Origin: Blastococcus saxobsidens
Lineage (GTDB): Bacteria; Actinomycetota; Actinomycetes; Mycobacteriales; Geodermatophilaceae
Assembly (NCBI RefSeq): GCF_002938435.1
Contig: NZ_POQT01000002.1
Location: 124,001-188,000 of the forward strand
Direction of reading: 5' to 3'
DNA length: 64,000 nucleotides
Shown here: one piece after another, positions 42,298 to 50,709 of the stretch
How positions within the stretch are numbered: position 1 is the stretch's first letter
Layout: the number at the start of each line of letters is the position of its first letter
Program-made: the position numbers and the translations under genes
The notes under the pieces: generated by a model
Told to the model about the DNA's origin: nothing
Seen by the model: only the letters and a program-made list of their open reading frames with translations
Databases searched by the model: none

Positions 42298-43285
42298 GAC
42301 CTTTCGCACCACACGCTGGACCACGCTCGCTGCCGGGTCCGCCACCACGTTGCTGATTGCCGGTTGCGGCGCTGGGAGCGCCGACGAGACCGACACCGCC
42401 GCTGAGGGCAATGGCTTGACCGTCCTCGCCGGCTTCTACCCGCTGGAGTGGGCCGCCAGCCGCGTGGGCGGTGACCTGGCCTCGGTCTCCTCGTTGACCC
42501 CGCCCGGCGCCGAGGCACACGATCTCGAACTGACCCCGCAAGACGTCGCGGCCGTGTCCGAGGCGGATCTGCTCGTCTACATCGAGGGCTTCCAACCGGC
42601 GATCGACCAGGCCGCGGAATCGGAGGCCGGCGACTCGGCCTGGGAGGCCGGCCAGGCTGCGAACCTGACGCTGACGGCCGAGGATGAGGGACATAGCGAG
42701 GAAGAGGAAGGACACTCCGACGACGAGGCCGACTCCGGGGAGGAAGCCCACGCCGACGAGGAGATTGTCGACCCGCACTTCTGGCTCGACCCCACGCGAC
42801 TGGCCGACGTCGGCGATGCCCTGGCCGAGCGGATGGCCGAACTGGACCCGGACAACGCGGCCACCTTCGAGGAGAACGCGGCAGCCATGCGCGCCGACCT
42901 CGAGGAGCTCGACGGCGAGATGCAGGAGGCGCTGGCCGACTGCTCGGTGGACACCCTGGTTACCTCGCACGATGCCTTCGGGTACCTCGGCGACCGCTAC
43001 GGGTTCGAGGTCGTCGGCATCAGCGGGCTGGAGCCGTCAGAGGAGCCCAGCCCCGCAGGTCTCGCCGAGATCGCCGAACTGGTCGGGGAGCGAGGCGTGA
43101 CGACGGTCTACACCGAGACGCTCGTGGACCCGGCCGTGGCGGAGACGGTGGCCAGCGAGGCCGGGGTCGAGACCGCGGTGCTCGACCCGATCGAGGGAAT
43201 CACGGACGAGTCAGCTGGTGACGACTACCTCCAGGTGATGCGCGCCAACCTCGAGACGCTGCAGCAGGGCCAGTCCTGCGCATGA
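42296..43285 (+). CDS. znuA: zinc ABC transporter substrate-binding lipoprotein (ZnuA type)
   Basis: A 329-aa cluster A-I metal-binding protein. Lipoprotein signal ends LIAGC. The zinc ligands are expected in GAEAHDLELTPQDV (first His), an acidic His-rich loop (DEGHSEEEEGHSDDEADSGEEAHADEE), VDPHFWLDP (second His) and SHDAFGYLGDRYG (third His); YTETLVDPAVAETVA supplies the last acidic ligand. It captures Zn(II) outside the membrane for ZnuBC. Start at ATG 42296; an in-frame ATG at 42287 is possible. Overlaps znuC (ATGA). Confidence 0.93.
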   Translation: MTFRTTRWTTLAAGSATTLLIAGCGAGSADETDTAAEGNGLTVLAGFYPLEWAASRVGGDLASVSSLTPPGAEAHDLELTPQDVAAVSEADLLVYIEGFQPAIDQAAESEAGDSAWEAGQAANLTLTAEDEGHSEEEEGHSDDEADSGEEAHADEEIVDPHFWLDPTRLADVGDALAERMAELDPDNAATFEENAAAMRADLEELDGEMQEALADCSVDTLVTSHDAFGYLGDRYGFEVVGISGLEPSEEPSPAGLAEIAELVGERGVTTVYTETLVDPAVAETVASEAGVETAVLDPIEGITDESAGDDYLQVMRANLETLQQGQSCA

Positions 43286-44112
43286 GTCCAGGCGTTGCCC
43301 CGGAGCCGGATCGCCAGATGGCGATCCGGCTCCGGGGCGCGAGCATCGGCTACGGCGACGTGCCGATCTTGCGGGATGCCGATCTGACGGTGCAGCGCGG
43401 CGAGGCGGTCGCCGTGCTGGGCTCCAACGGATCAGGCAAGACGACCCTGGTCCGGGGTGTGCTGGGACTGGCGAGCGTGCTGAGCGGCGTCGTCGAGGTG
43501 CTCGGTCACCCGGTCGGACACCGCGGGGAGCGGGGGCGGGTCGGCTACGTGCCGCAACGGCACACCGTGAGCGGCGCGGTCCCGGCGACCGTGCGCGAGG
43601 TCGTCGGCGTGGGCCGACTCGCGCGGCTGGGACTGTTCGGCAGACCCCGGGCCGCCGACCGCGCCGCAGTGATTGACGCCGTGGCCGCCGTCGGCTTGAC
43701 CGACCGGCTCAAGGATCCGGTGGCTGCCCTCTCCGGGGGCCAGCAGCGCAGGGTGCTGGTGGCACGGGCCCTGGCTGCCGAGCCCGATCTGCTGATCATG
43801 GACGAGCCCATGGCCGGCGTCGACACCGCGAGCCAGGAGACCCTCGCCCGCGTGCTCGCCGCCGTCTCCGCCGGAGGCACGACACTGGTTGTCGTGACCC
43901 ACGAGATCGGCGCACTATCCGGCGTCCTAACACGGGCAGTCGTGGCAGACCACGGCAGCATCGCCTACGACGGCCCCCTCGCCGGAGCCCTGCCCTTCTC
44001 CACCGACGGCCACCACCACCGTGACGATCAGCCGATGCCCGGCGGACCCGGTCCCGGACTCGACCAGGTCCACCTGGCCCGCTCGCCCCATCGCGCGGCG
44101 GGAGGTCGCTGA
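43282..44112 (+). CDS. znuC: zinc ABC transporter ATPase (ZnuC type)
   Basis: A 276-aa ATPase: Walker A GSNGSGKTT, signature ALSGGQQRRVLVARAL, Walker B LLIMDEP, switch VVVTHE. The C-terminus is His-rich (TDGHHHRDDQ), a possible zinc-sensing tail. Start overlaps znuA; znuB follows after 1 bp. Confidence 0.93.
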   Translation: MSPGVAPEPDRQMAIRLRGASIGYGDVPILRDADLTVQRGEAVAVLGSNGSGKTTLVRGVLGLASVLSGVVEVLGHPVGHRGERGRVGYVPQRHTVSGAVPATVREVVGVGRLARLGLFGRPRAADRAAVIDAVAAVGLTDRLKDPVAALSGGQQRRVLVARALAAEPDLLIMDEPMAGVDTASQETLARVLAAVSAGGTTLVVVTHEIGALSGVLTRAVVADHGSIAYDGPLAGALPFSTDGHHHRDDQPMPGGPGPGLDQVHLARSPHRAAGGR

Positions 44113-44113
44113 C

Positions 44114-45139
44114 GTGGAGATCCTGGACTACGGCTTCATGCAGCGGGCGCTGCTCGCCTCCCTGATGGTCGGCCTGGTCGCCCCGGCGGTGGGGATCTTC
44201 CTGGTGCAGCGACGGCTGTCCCTCTTGGGTGACGGCCTGGGCCACGTGGCGCTAACCGGTGTGGCGGTCGGTGTCCTGACCTCGACCGCGCCGGTCGGCA
44301 CGGCGCTCATCGCGGCCGTACTCGGTGCAGTGCTGATCGAGCTGGTCCGGGCGCGCGGCCGGACCAGCGGGGACGTCGCTCTTGCCGTCCTCTTCTACGG
44401 GGGCATCGCGGGCGGCGTCGTCCTGCTCAGCCTCGCACCGCGCGGGCAGGCGACCAACCTCGACGCCTACCTGTTCGGCGCCATCACGACCACGAGCACG
44501 GACGACGTCGCAACCTTCGCCGTGATCACGGCGATCGTCGTGACGGTCGTCTGGCTGCTCGGTCAGCGGCTCTACGCGGTCAGCGACGATGAGGAGTACG
44601 CGCGCGCGGTGGGCCTGCCCGTGCTCGCTCTCAACACGGTGCTCGCTGCGCTCGTCGCGGCCACCGTGGTGCTGTCCATGCGCGTGGTCGGCCTGCTGCT
44701 CATCAGCGCGCTCATGATCGTCCCGAGCGCGATCGCGCAGCTGCTGGCGCGGAGCTTCCGCCAGGCGCTCGTGCTGGCCTGCGGTCTCGGCCTGGTGGTG
44801 AGCGTCTCGGGCACGGCGGTGTCCTACTACACCAGCACCCCGTCAGGGGGCACCATCGTGCTGCTGGCCATCGCACTGTTCCTGCTGGTGACGGCAGCGG
44901 TGACCCTGCGGGACGTGACGGGTCACCGCCGGCATCGCCGGCGGGCCGTCATCCATGCCGCCCACCCGCACGACCACGGAGACGACTGCGGCCATCCGGC
45001 CGTCCTCCACGGCGACCACGTCGACTACGACCACGACGGCCACCTGCACGCGCCACACCCCACCGACGCGGGCGTGCACTATGACGAGCACGGCCGGCAC
45101 GACATCACGGAGTCCCCGGCAGGAAGGAGCGGCACATGA
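44114..45139 (+). CDS. znuB: zinc ABC transporter permease (ZnuB type) with His-rich C-terminus
   Basis: A 341-aa ABC-3 family permease from GTG 44114, 1 bp after znuC, with eight or nine helices (MQRALLASLMVGLVAPAVGIFLVQRRLSLLGDGLGH is the conserved start). The ~70-residue tail is unusually His/Asp-rich (HAAHPHDHGDDCGH, HGDHVDYDHDGHLHAPH), probably a cytosolic zinc buffer or handover site. Its ending overlaps zur (ATGA). Confidence 0.92.
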   Translation: MEILDYGFMQRALLASLMVGLVAPAVGIFLVQRRLSLLGDGLGHVALTGVAVGVLTSTAPVGTALIAAVLGAVLIELVRARGRTSGDVALAVLFYGGIAGGVVLLSLAPRGQATNLDAYLFGAITTTSTDDVATFAVITAIVVTVVWLLGQRLYAVSDDEEYARAVGLPVLALNTVLAALVAATVVLSMRVVGLLLISALMIVPSAIAQLLARSFRQALVLACGLGLVVSVSGTAVSYYTSTPSGGTIVLLAIALFLLVTAAVTLRDVTGHRRHRRRAVIHAAHPHDHGDDCGHPAVLHGDHVDYDHDGHLHAPHPTDAGVHYDEHGRHDITESPAGRSGT

Positions 45140-45543
45140 CGCAGACCCGGCCGGAGAACCCGCCCCGTCGGATCACCCGGCAGCGGAGCGCTCTGGAGGC
45201 ACTGCTGGCCGAACTCGAAGACTTCCGCAGCGCCCAGGACCTGCACGCACTGCTGCGCGACCGAGGAGACGGCGTGGGGCTGGCGACGGTGTACCGCACC
45301 CTGCAGGCCCTCGTCGAGGAGGGGCAGGTCGACGTGCTCCGCGGCGACGACGGGGAGGCCTCCTACCGGAGCTGCTCCCCCGTGCACCACCATCACCTGG
45401 TGTGCCGGTCCTGCCGCCGCACGGTCGAGGTGGCCGATCCACCGCTGGAGCGCTGGGCCCAGCGCATCGCGGCCGAACACGGCTTCGCCGACGTCCATCA
45501 CCAGCTCGAGGTGTACGGCACCTGCGGCGCCTGCGCGCCGTAG
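45136..45543 (+). CDS. zur: zinc uptake regulator Zur (Fur family)
   Basis: A 135-aa Fur-family repressor. Winged helix (RITRQRSALEALLAELEDFRSAQDLHALL, GVGLATVYRTLQALVEEG), then HHHHLVCRSC and GTCGAC, the two CxxC pairs of the structural zinc site, and regulatory histidines in between. Being the last gene of znuACB, it is very likely Zur rather than Fur. It presumably binds the palindromes recorded between 42 and 64 kb, giving autoregulation. Confidence 0.9.
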   Translation: MTQTRPENPPRRITRQRSALEALLAELEDFRSAQDLHALLRDRGDGVGLATVYRTLQALVEEGQVDVLRGDDGEASYRSCSPVHHHHLVCRSCRRTVEVADPPLERWAQRIAAEHGFADVHHQLEVYGTCGACAP

Positions 45544-45549
45544 CGTCCC

Positions 45550-45996
45550 TCACGCTCCGCGGCGCGCGACCCTCGGTGGCCGGCCCAGGCCGGCGACCGC
45601 CTCCACGAGCGCCACAGGCAGGCCGACGTCCGGCTCGGCGGCCGGTTCCGGGCCTCCGGATCTGATCCAGTCGGCCAGCGCGTCGGCGCGGCCCTCCTCG
45701 TGCACGCCGGTGAGCCAGACGGTCAGGCCCGCCTGTCCGGTGGCGCCGTCCCGGTGGGCCACCCCGGCAACGGCTGCCAGGGCGCAGCTGCCGAGGCAGT
45801 CAGCGGTGACGAGGACGGCTCCTCGGGTGCTGCCGACGGCGCGTTGCAATTCCGCGACCCGGCCCTGCGTCCCGGCCAGGGCACGCAACGCCGAGCAACG
45901 CCGACCGAGGCAGACCATGACGAGCGGCCCGCCCGGATCGGCCCCGCCGGCCCTCGCACCTTCTTCTGCGCCCTTGCGGCCGCGGCGAGGATTCAT
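45550..45996 (-). CDS. thioredoxin-like [2Fe-2S] ferredoxin-like protein in the C-minus ribosomal operon
   Basis: A 148-aa cytosolic protein. [15 protein letters not shown] and [14 protein letters not shown] give four cysteines in the C-x4-C ... C-x3-C pattern of COG3411 thioredoxin-fold [2Fe-2S] proteins. The Ala/Glu-rich C-terminus is not recognised. The ATG overlaps the L32 stop (ATGA), so it is made with the zinc-free ribosomal proteins. Why a ferredoxin-like protein should be induced in zinc shortage is unknown. Convergent with zur (stops 6 bp apart). Confidence 0.7.
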   Translation of the reverse strand: MNPRRGRKGAEEGARAGGADPGGPLVMVCLGRRCSALRALAGTQGRVAELQRAVGSTRGAVLVTADCLGSCALAAVAGVAHRDGATGQAGLTVWLTGVHEEGRADALADWIRSGGPEPAAEPDVGLPVALVEAVAGLGRPPRVARRGA

Positions 45997-46154
45997 CGGA
46001 GCATGCCCCGCTCGGCCGCCTTCTTCAGCCGCAGCGGGACGAGCACCGGCTTCCCGTCGATGATGACGCGGGTCAGCGGCACCGGCTTCGCCTTCCACTG
46101 CGCCCGGCGCGACCGGGTGTTGGCGCGGGAGGTCTTCCGCTTGGGGACGGCCAT
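45993..46154 (-). CDS. rpmF: ribosomal protein bL32, zinc-free paralogue
   Basis: A 53-aa protein starting [20 protein letters not shown], clearly bL32. The usual four zinc-binding cysteines are absent (no Cys at all), marking the C-minus type that replaces the zinc form during zinc limitation. Starts 3 bp after rpmE and overlaps the ferredoxin-like gene. Confidence 0.93.
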   Translation of the reverse strand: MAVPKRKTSRANTRSRRAQWKAKPVPLTRVIIDGKPVLVPLRLKKAAERGMLR

Positions 46155-46157
46155 GGG

Positions 46158-46421
46158 TCAGCCCTTCCTCGGTCGCGGGGTCCGGGTGCCGTACCGCTGG
46201 TTGAACCGCTCGACCCGGCCGGCCGTGTCGAGGACCCGCTGGTTGCCGGTCCAGAACGGGTGCGAGGCGGCGGAGATGTCGACCACGACCAGCGGCAGCA
46301 TCTCGCCGTCGAGCTCGATGGTCTGGTTCGTGACGACGGTGGAGCGGGTGCGGTACAGGGCGCCGCTGGCCGCGTCGCGGAAGACGACGGTGCGGTACTC
46401 GGGGTGGATGCCTTTGCGCAT
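46158..46421 (-). CDS. rpmE2: ribosomal protein bL31 type B, zinc-free
   Basis: An 87-aa protein, MRKGIHPEYRTVVFRD...SHPFWTGNQRVLDTAGRVERFNQRYG, the YkgM-like L31B family. No cysteine, so no zinc ribbon. The ATG shares a base with the stop of the upstream COG0523-like gene (TGATG). Confidence 0.95.
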   Translation of the reverse strand: MRKGIHPEYRTVVFRDAASGALYRTRSTVVTNQTIELDGEMLPLVVVDISAASHPFWTGNQRVLDTAGRVERFNQRYGTRTPRPRKG

Positions 46422-47719
46422 CAGCTGCGGTCCTCTCGAATGGTGGCGTGCGTGCTGTCCTCGTCGGCCGGGGAGCCCGCCTCGCACGGCTCCTCGTGCC
46501 AGGAGCCGAAGGGGTCGGGCAGCTCGGCCCAGGCGCTGGGTCCGAGGGCGTACTCCTCGTCGGTGAGCAACGCTGCGTCGAGCGCCGCAATGACCGCGCC
46601 GGGGGGCTGCCGGTGGACCAGGACGACGATCTCGACGTCCCGGTCGCCGTGCTCGGCGTCCCACCGGAGCGACGCGGCGACCTGCCGCTCGGGGTCCACG
46701 TCCGCCCAGCGCTGCGGATCGTCGCCGAAAGTGGCCAACCACGGGCCGGCATCGCCGAGGCGCAACCCGCCACCGGCCGATTCCAGCCAGAGGGCGGAGT
46801 CGTGCCGGCTGGCGAGCCAGAACCGCCCCCGGCTGCACACGACGCCCTCGAGCAGGACGTCGAGGGCGTCGTGCAGCCGCTCCGGGTGGAACGGCCGACG
46901 CGCACCGAAGCGGACCAGGCAGACCCCCGCGTCCTGACCCAGGGGCGGGGCACCGCGCAGCAGCGGCTCGTGGGCGGTGAAGCACCGGCTCCAGCCCGGC
47001 GCGGAACCGAGTCCCGCCAGCACCTCGGCCGGGCGCCAGGTGCCGAGGTCGGCACGCACGGCGTCGGGCACGAGGCGGTCCAGGACGGCGTCGAGACGAG
47101 CGGCCGACCACGCGTCGTCGGGGCGCCCGACGAGGAGCACGACGTCGGCCATCGCAACCTGACCGATGGCGACCTGGGCCAGGGTGCGTTCGTCGTCGGC
47201 GGTCGCCGCGAGCCTCCGGTCGGCCAGGACCGCGGCCCCGGTGGCGTCGTCCAGCCAGGCACGCGCGTCGACGGTCGCGATCACCGCCTCGACCTCGACG
47301 GAGGCGCCGACCGGCTCCTCCTGACCCGAGGCGCGCGCCCGCGGGGTGTCGTCGAGGAGGAGGTTGTCGATGGCCCAGCACAGGTGCTCGGGCTCCAGGG
47401 TCGGATCCAGCTGGAGCACGATCCGCGGGACGTCGTCGCGCTCGGCCAGGTCGGTCAGGAGCGGTAGCAGGTCGAGGCGCAGGGTGCAGCTGAGGCAGCC
47501 GTGCGCCAGCTCGACGGCGGCGCGTTCGGTCCGGACGCCGTCGTCGCCATGGAAGCGAACGGTTCGGACCGCGACGCCCTGGCTGAGCTCGCTGACGTCG
47601 TGATGCACCAGCACCGCACCGGGGAAGTCGCCGAGGACCGCGGTGGCGGCCCGCGCCACTGCCGCGCGGTCGACTCCGGCCACGAGGACGAGCGGTGTGC
47701 GGGGGAAGGAGTCGGTCAT
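46421..47719 (-). CDS. degenerate COG0523 protein, Mrf-like (ribosome hibernation recruitment factor candidate)
   Basis: A 432-aa CobW-like protein with altered nucleotide and metal motifs. The P-loop position reads GVDRAAVARAA instead of GxxGSGKTT, and the metal motif is GCLSC (Cys75, Cys78) instead of GCxCC. It heads a zinc-free ribosomal operon. Mycobacterial Mrf, which recruits the hibernation factor Mpy to zinc-free ribosomes, is a Zur-controlled protein of this kind in the corresponding operon. Assignment as Mrf is by context and motif loss. ATG 47719 preferred; GTG 47728 possible. Confidence 0.8.
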   Translation of the reverse strand: MTDSFPRTPLVLVAGVDRAAVARAATAVLGDFPGAVLVHHDVSELSQGVAVRTVRFHGDDGVRTERAAVELAHGCLSCTLRLDLLPLLTDLAERDDVPRIVLQLDPTLEPEHLCWAIDNLLLDDTPRARASGQEEPVGASVEVEAVIATVDARAWLDDATGAAVLADRRLAATADDERTLAQVAIGQVAMADVVLLVGRPDDAWSAARLDAVLDRLVPDAVRADLGTWRPAEVLAGLGSAPGWSRCFTAHEPLLRGAPPLGQDAGVCLVRFGARRPFHPERLHDALDVLLEGVVCSRGRFWLASRHDSALWLESAGGGLRLGDAGPWLATFGDDPQRWADVDPERQVAASLRWDAEHGDRDVEIVVLVHRQPPGAVIAALDAALLTDEEYALGPSAWAELPDPFGSWHEEPCEAGSPADEDSTHATIREDRS

Positions 47720-47739
47720 GACTGCCACCGTAACTCATA

Positions 47740-47756
47740 GTGGGAACCGTTCCCAT
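47740..47756. promoter_or_regulatory. Zur-box-like palindrome 3, between divergent ribosomal operons
   Basis: GTGGGAACCGTTCCCAT: GGGAA-N3-TTCCC core with extended arms, placed between the leftward Mrf-like/L31/L32 operon and the rightward L28/L33/S14/S18 operon, so it can control both. Confidence 0.85.
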
Positions 47757-47797
47757 GTAAGGTCGTCGGCGATACGACCCCGAGGAGGCAGACAGCG

Positions 47798-48067
47798 ATG
47801 GCGACCTACTGCGAGGTCACCGGCCGCAGGTGGCCGGGCTTCGGCAAGGCGGTGAGCCATTCCCATCGGCGCACCAACCGGCGCTTCGATCCGAACCTGC
47901 AGCGCAAGAGGTACTTCCTGCCCGGGGAGAACCGCTGGATCCGGCTCACGGTCTCGGCCAAGGGCATCAAGACCATCGACGCCCGGGGCATCGAGGCCGT
48001 CGTCGCCCGGCTGCGCGCCACGGATCCCGACGTCCGTCGGCGGCTCAGCCCGGGAAGGAAGAACTGA
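47798..48067 (+). CDS. rpmB: ribosomal protein bL28, zinc-free paralogue
   Basis: An 89-aa protein. [38 protein letters not shown] is bL28; one cysteine remains, so the zinc site is lost. First gene of the rightward C-minus operon; overlaps rpmG (TGATG). Confidence 0.95.
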   Translation: MATYCEVTGRRWPGFGKAVSHSHRRTNRRFDPNLQRKRYFLPGENRWIRLTVSAKGIKTIDARGIEAVVARLRATDPDVRRRLSPGRKN

Positions 48068-48234
48068 TGGCCCGCGGTACCGACATCCGGCCCATCGTGC
48101 GACTGAAGTCCACGGCCGGGACCGGCTACACCTACGTCACCCGCAAGAACCGGCGCAACGACCCCGACAGGCTCGTGCTGAAGAAGTACGACCCGGTGAT
48201 CCGCCGACACGTCGAGTTCCGGGAGGAGCGCTGA
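48067..48234 (+). CDS. rpmG: ribosomal protein bL33, zinc-free paralogue
   Basis: A 55-aa protein, [36 protein letters not shown]; bL33 without cysteines. Overlaps the L28 stop and lies 1 bp before rpsN. Confidence 0.95.
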   Translation: MARGTDIRPIVRLKSTAGTGYTYVTRKNRRNDPDRLVLKKYDPVIRRHVEFREER

Positions 48235-48235
48235 A

Positions 48236-48538
48236 ATGGCCAAGACCTCGAAGATCGTCCGTGACCAGCAGCGCCGCGAGGTGGTCGCGCGCTATGCCGA
48301 CCGCCGTGCACAGCTGAAAGAGGCCGTGCGCACCGCGGCTACTCCGGAGGAGAGAACCGCGGCGCAGGCCGCGCTGCAGAGGCTGCCGCGCGACGCCAGC
48401 CCGACCCGGCTGCGCAACCGCGACGTTGCCGACGGCCGCCCGCGCGGCCACTTGCGGAAGCTCGGCCTCTCCCGCGTGCGATTCCGGCAGATGGCGCACA
48501 ACGGCGAGCTGCCCGGCATCCGGAAGTCCAGCTGGTGA
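48236..48538 (+). CDS. rpsN: ribosomal protein uS14, zinc-free long form
   Basis: A 100-aa protein, longer than the zinc-ribbon S14 (about 61 aa) and without CxxC pairs. [33 protein letters not shown] is the uS14 C-terminus. Overlaps rpsR (GTGA). Confidence 0.95.
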   Translation: MAKTSKIVRDQQRREVVARYADRRAQLKEAVRTAATPEERTAAQAALQRLPRDASPTRLRNRDVADGRPRGHLRKLGLSRVRFRQMAHNGELPGIRKSSW

Positions 48539-48756
48539 GCGCTCCCCGTCCGCCTCGCCCGCGGCGGAAACGCCGGCTGGACGGGCCGTTCAGCTACCAC
48601 GACCTGGCGACGCTGCGGAGCTTCGTCTCCGACCGCGGCAAGATCCGGTCGCGTCGGGTCACCGGCCTCGACCCGAAACAGCACCGCCAGGTGGCGCGGG
48701 CCATCAAGAACGCCCGCGAGATGGCGCTGCTCCCCTACCCCACCGCGGGCCGCTGA
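48535..48756 (+). CDS. rpsR: ribosomal protein uS18, zinc-free paralogue
   Basis: A 73-aa protein from GTG 48535. [26 protein letters not shown] and the [13 protein letters not shown] ending identify uS18; no cysteines. Last gene of the operon, ending before a convergent terminator. Confidence 0.94.
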   Translation: MSAPRPPRPRRKRRLDGPFSYHDLATLRSFVSDRGKIRSRRVTGLDPKQHRQVARAIKNAREMALLPYPTAGR

Positions 48757-48780
48757 CGGCGCGGGACGATGCCGCGACCG

Positions 48781-48822
48781 CGCTGATGCCCCGGCTCCCG
48801 ATCGGGGCCTGGGGCATCAGCG
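48781..48822. terminator. bidirectional stem-loop terminator
   Basis: Perfect 12-bp arms CGCTGATGCCCC / GGGGCATCAGCG between convergent rpsR and the fused permease gene. Confidence 0.8.
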
Positions 48823-48836
48823 CCCTTCCTCGTGAC

Positions 48837-50660
48837 TCAGCGCTCCGTGCGGACCAGACTGGCGATCACGCCCAGCAGGATCAGCCCGAGCGCGGGTGCG
48901 GCGACCACCCACGGAGCCCGTTCCAGGTACACAGCCGTGTCGGCGAGCGTGCGACCCCACTCCGGCGACTCGGGTCCGGCACCGATACCGAGGAAGCTCA
49001 GCCCGGCCAGCGCCAGCGCGACCGCGGGGAGGCGGGTCAGCGCGTGCCGGAGCACCGGCGGGCCGACCACCGGCAGCAGGTGCGCGCGCACCAGGTACCA
49101 GCGCCCGGCACCGGAGGTCTGTGCCGCGGCGTAGAAGCCGGAGGCGCGGGCCTCGGCGGCCAGGGACCGGGCATGCACCGCCAGCGGGATCCAGGCGACC
49201 AGGCAGACCGCCACGAGGGCGCTCCCCAGTCCCGGTCCGGCCACCGCCGCCACCACGATTCCCACGACCACGGCAGGCAGCGCGTTGAGGACGTCCGCCA
49301 GACCGGCTCGCGCACTGTGGGCGCGCAATCCCACCAGCAATCCGACCGCCAGCACCACGGCGCTCACCGCCAGGGCCGGTCCCACCGACAGCAGCGCGCC
49401 GTGCCCGAAGCGGGCGAGCACGTCGCGCCCCAGCGGATCGGCGCCCAGCGGATGGGCCCAGGAGGGCGGGGCCAGCCGCTTTCCTGGATCCTGCGCCGTC
49501 GGGTCGCGCAGCAGGCCGGCCAGGATGACGGCTCCCAGCACGGCGGCCACCCCCGCGGCCCAGCGGCCCGCCTGGGGCGCGGGCGGGGACGCCTCCGGTG
49601 TCAGGCCGGCGCCGGCCAGGGCGGGACCGACCAGCAGGCGGTGCAGTCCGATGCCGCCGCCGCCGATCAGCAGGCCGAGCCCCACCAGGAGCGCCACGGC
49701 CGCCTGTACGACCGGGACGTCCTGCGCCAGCGCCGCCTTCAGCGAGATGCCGCCGAGCCCGGGGATGTCGAAGACCGCCTCGATGACGACCGCCGCGCCC
49801 AGGTTGCCGACGAGCAACAGCAGGAGCAGCGGCACCATGGCGGTCACCGCACGCCGCCCGACCTCGGCCATGACCACGCCTCGGCGCACCCCCGCCGCTC
49901 GCCAGGTGCGTACCCAGGCCTCGGCAGCGGTCGATTGCACCGCATCGCCCAGCACCCGGCCGAGCAGCCCGGCCGCCGGCAGTGCGAGGGCCAGCACCGG
50001 CAGCACCAGGTGCTCCGGACCAGCGAAGCCCGAGGTGGGCGCCAGCCGCAGGCCGATCGCGATGACCACGACGAGCAGCACGGCGAGCACGAACTCCGGC
50101 AGCGCGGCGAGGGCACCGGCTGCGACGCTGGCCAACCGACCACCATCAGTACGGCCGTCGGCCGCCCGCCGGAGCGCGGGCACGGCCAGCAGCACCGCCA
50201 TGACGAGCGCGGCCAGAGCCGCCGTGCCCGCGAGTGTCAGCGAGATGCCGAAGGCGGGCAGCAGGGTCTCGGCCACGGGCCGGCCGCTGACCCAGGAGCG
50301 CCCCAGGTCGCCCCGGGCCAGCCCGCCGACCCACTGCAGCGTTCCGGTCACCGGGTCGGCGGGCAGGTCCAGCTGCGCACGGATCGCCGCCAGGGTGGCG
50401 GGGTCGGGGTTGCGATCGGTCTCCCGGGCGCGCAGCACCGAGAGGGCTATGTCCCGCCCGGACAGCCACGGCAGCGCCCCGACCAGCAGGGCCGTTCCGG
50501 TCACCGCTGCCACACCGGTCAGCAGCCCGCGCACCCCGGGCAGGCGCCCGATCCGCCGAGGTCGGCGCCGCGAGCGGCGCGGGCCGGGCTCGACGGGCAC
50601 GGCCGAAGCGTGCCCGTCGAGCTCGGTACCCAGCAGAGCCGGTGAGCTCCACGCCCTCAT
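48837..50660 (-). CDS. fused DppB-DppC-type ABC permease (two permease domains in one chain)
   Basis: A 607-aa protein combining both permeases of a peptide/nickel-type importer. The N-terminal half (about 45-330) is DppB-like (GRSWVSGRPVAETLLPAFGISL, AWVRTWRAAGVRRG); the C-terminal half (about 365-605) is DppC-like, with HPLGADPLGRDVLARFGHGALLSV and the coupling loop ARASGFYAAAQTSGAGRWYLVRAHLLP. In most bacteria these are two genes. Last gene of the operon that starts at 55201. Metallophore or peptide substrate inferred from context. Confidence 0.9.
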   Translation of the reverse strand: MRAWSSPALLGTELDGHASAVPVEPGPRRSRRRPRRIGRLPGVRGLLTGVAAVTGTALLVGALPWLSGRDIALSVLRARETDRNPDPATLAAIRAQLDLPADPVTGTLQWVGGLARGDLGRSWVSGRPVAETLLPAFGISLTLAGTAALAALVMAVLLAVPALRRAADGRTDGGRLASVAAGALAALPEFVLAVLLVVVIAIGLRLAPTSGFAGPEHLVLPVLALALPAAGLLGRVLGDAVQSTAAEAWVRTWRAAGVRRGVVMAEVGRRAVTAMVPLLLLLLVGNLGAAVVIEAVFDIPGLGGISLKAALAQDVPVVQAAVALLVGLGLLIGGGGIGLHRLLVGPALAGAGLTPEASPPAPQAGRWAAGVAAVLGAVILAGLLRDPTAQDPGKRLAPPSWAHPLGADPLGRDVLARFGHGALLSVGPALAVSAVVLAVGLLVGLRAHSARAGLADVLNALPAVVVGIVVAAVAGPGLGSALVAVCLVAWIPLAVHARSLAAEARASGFYAAAQTSGAGRWYLVRAHLLPVVGPPVLRHALTRLPAVALALAGLSFLGIGAGPESPEWGRTLADTAVYLERAPWVVAAPALGLILLGVIASLVRTER

Positions 50661-50709
50661 GGCGAGCGGTGCACCGCCGACCGCGCGACCACGCGACCCG
50701 AACGGGCGC

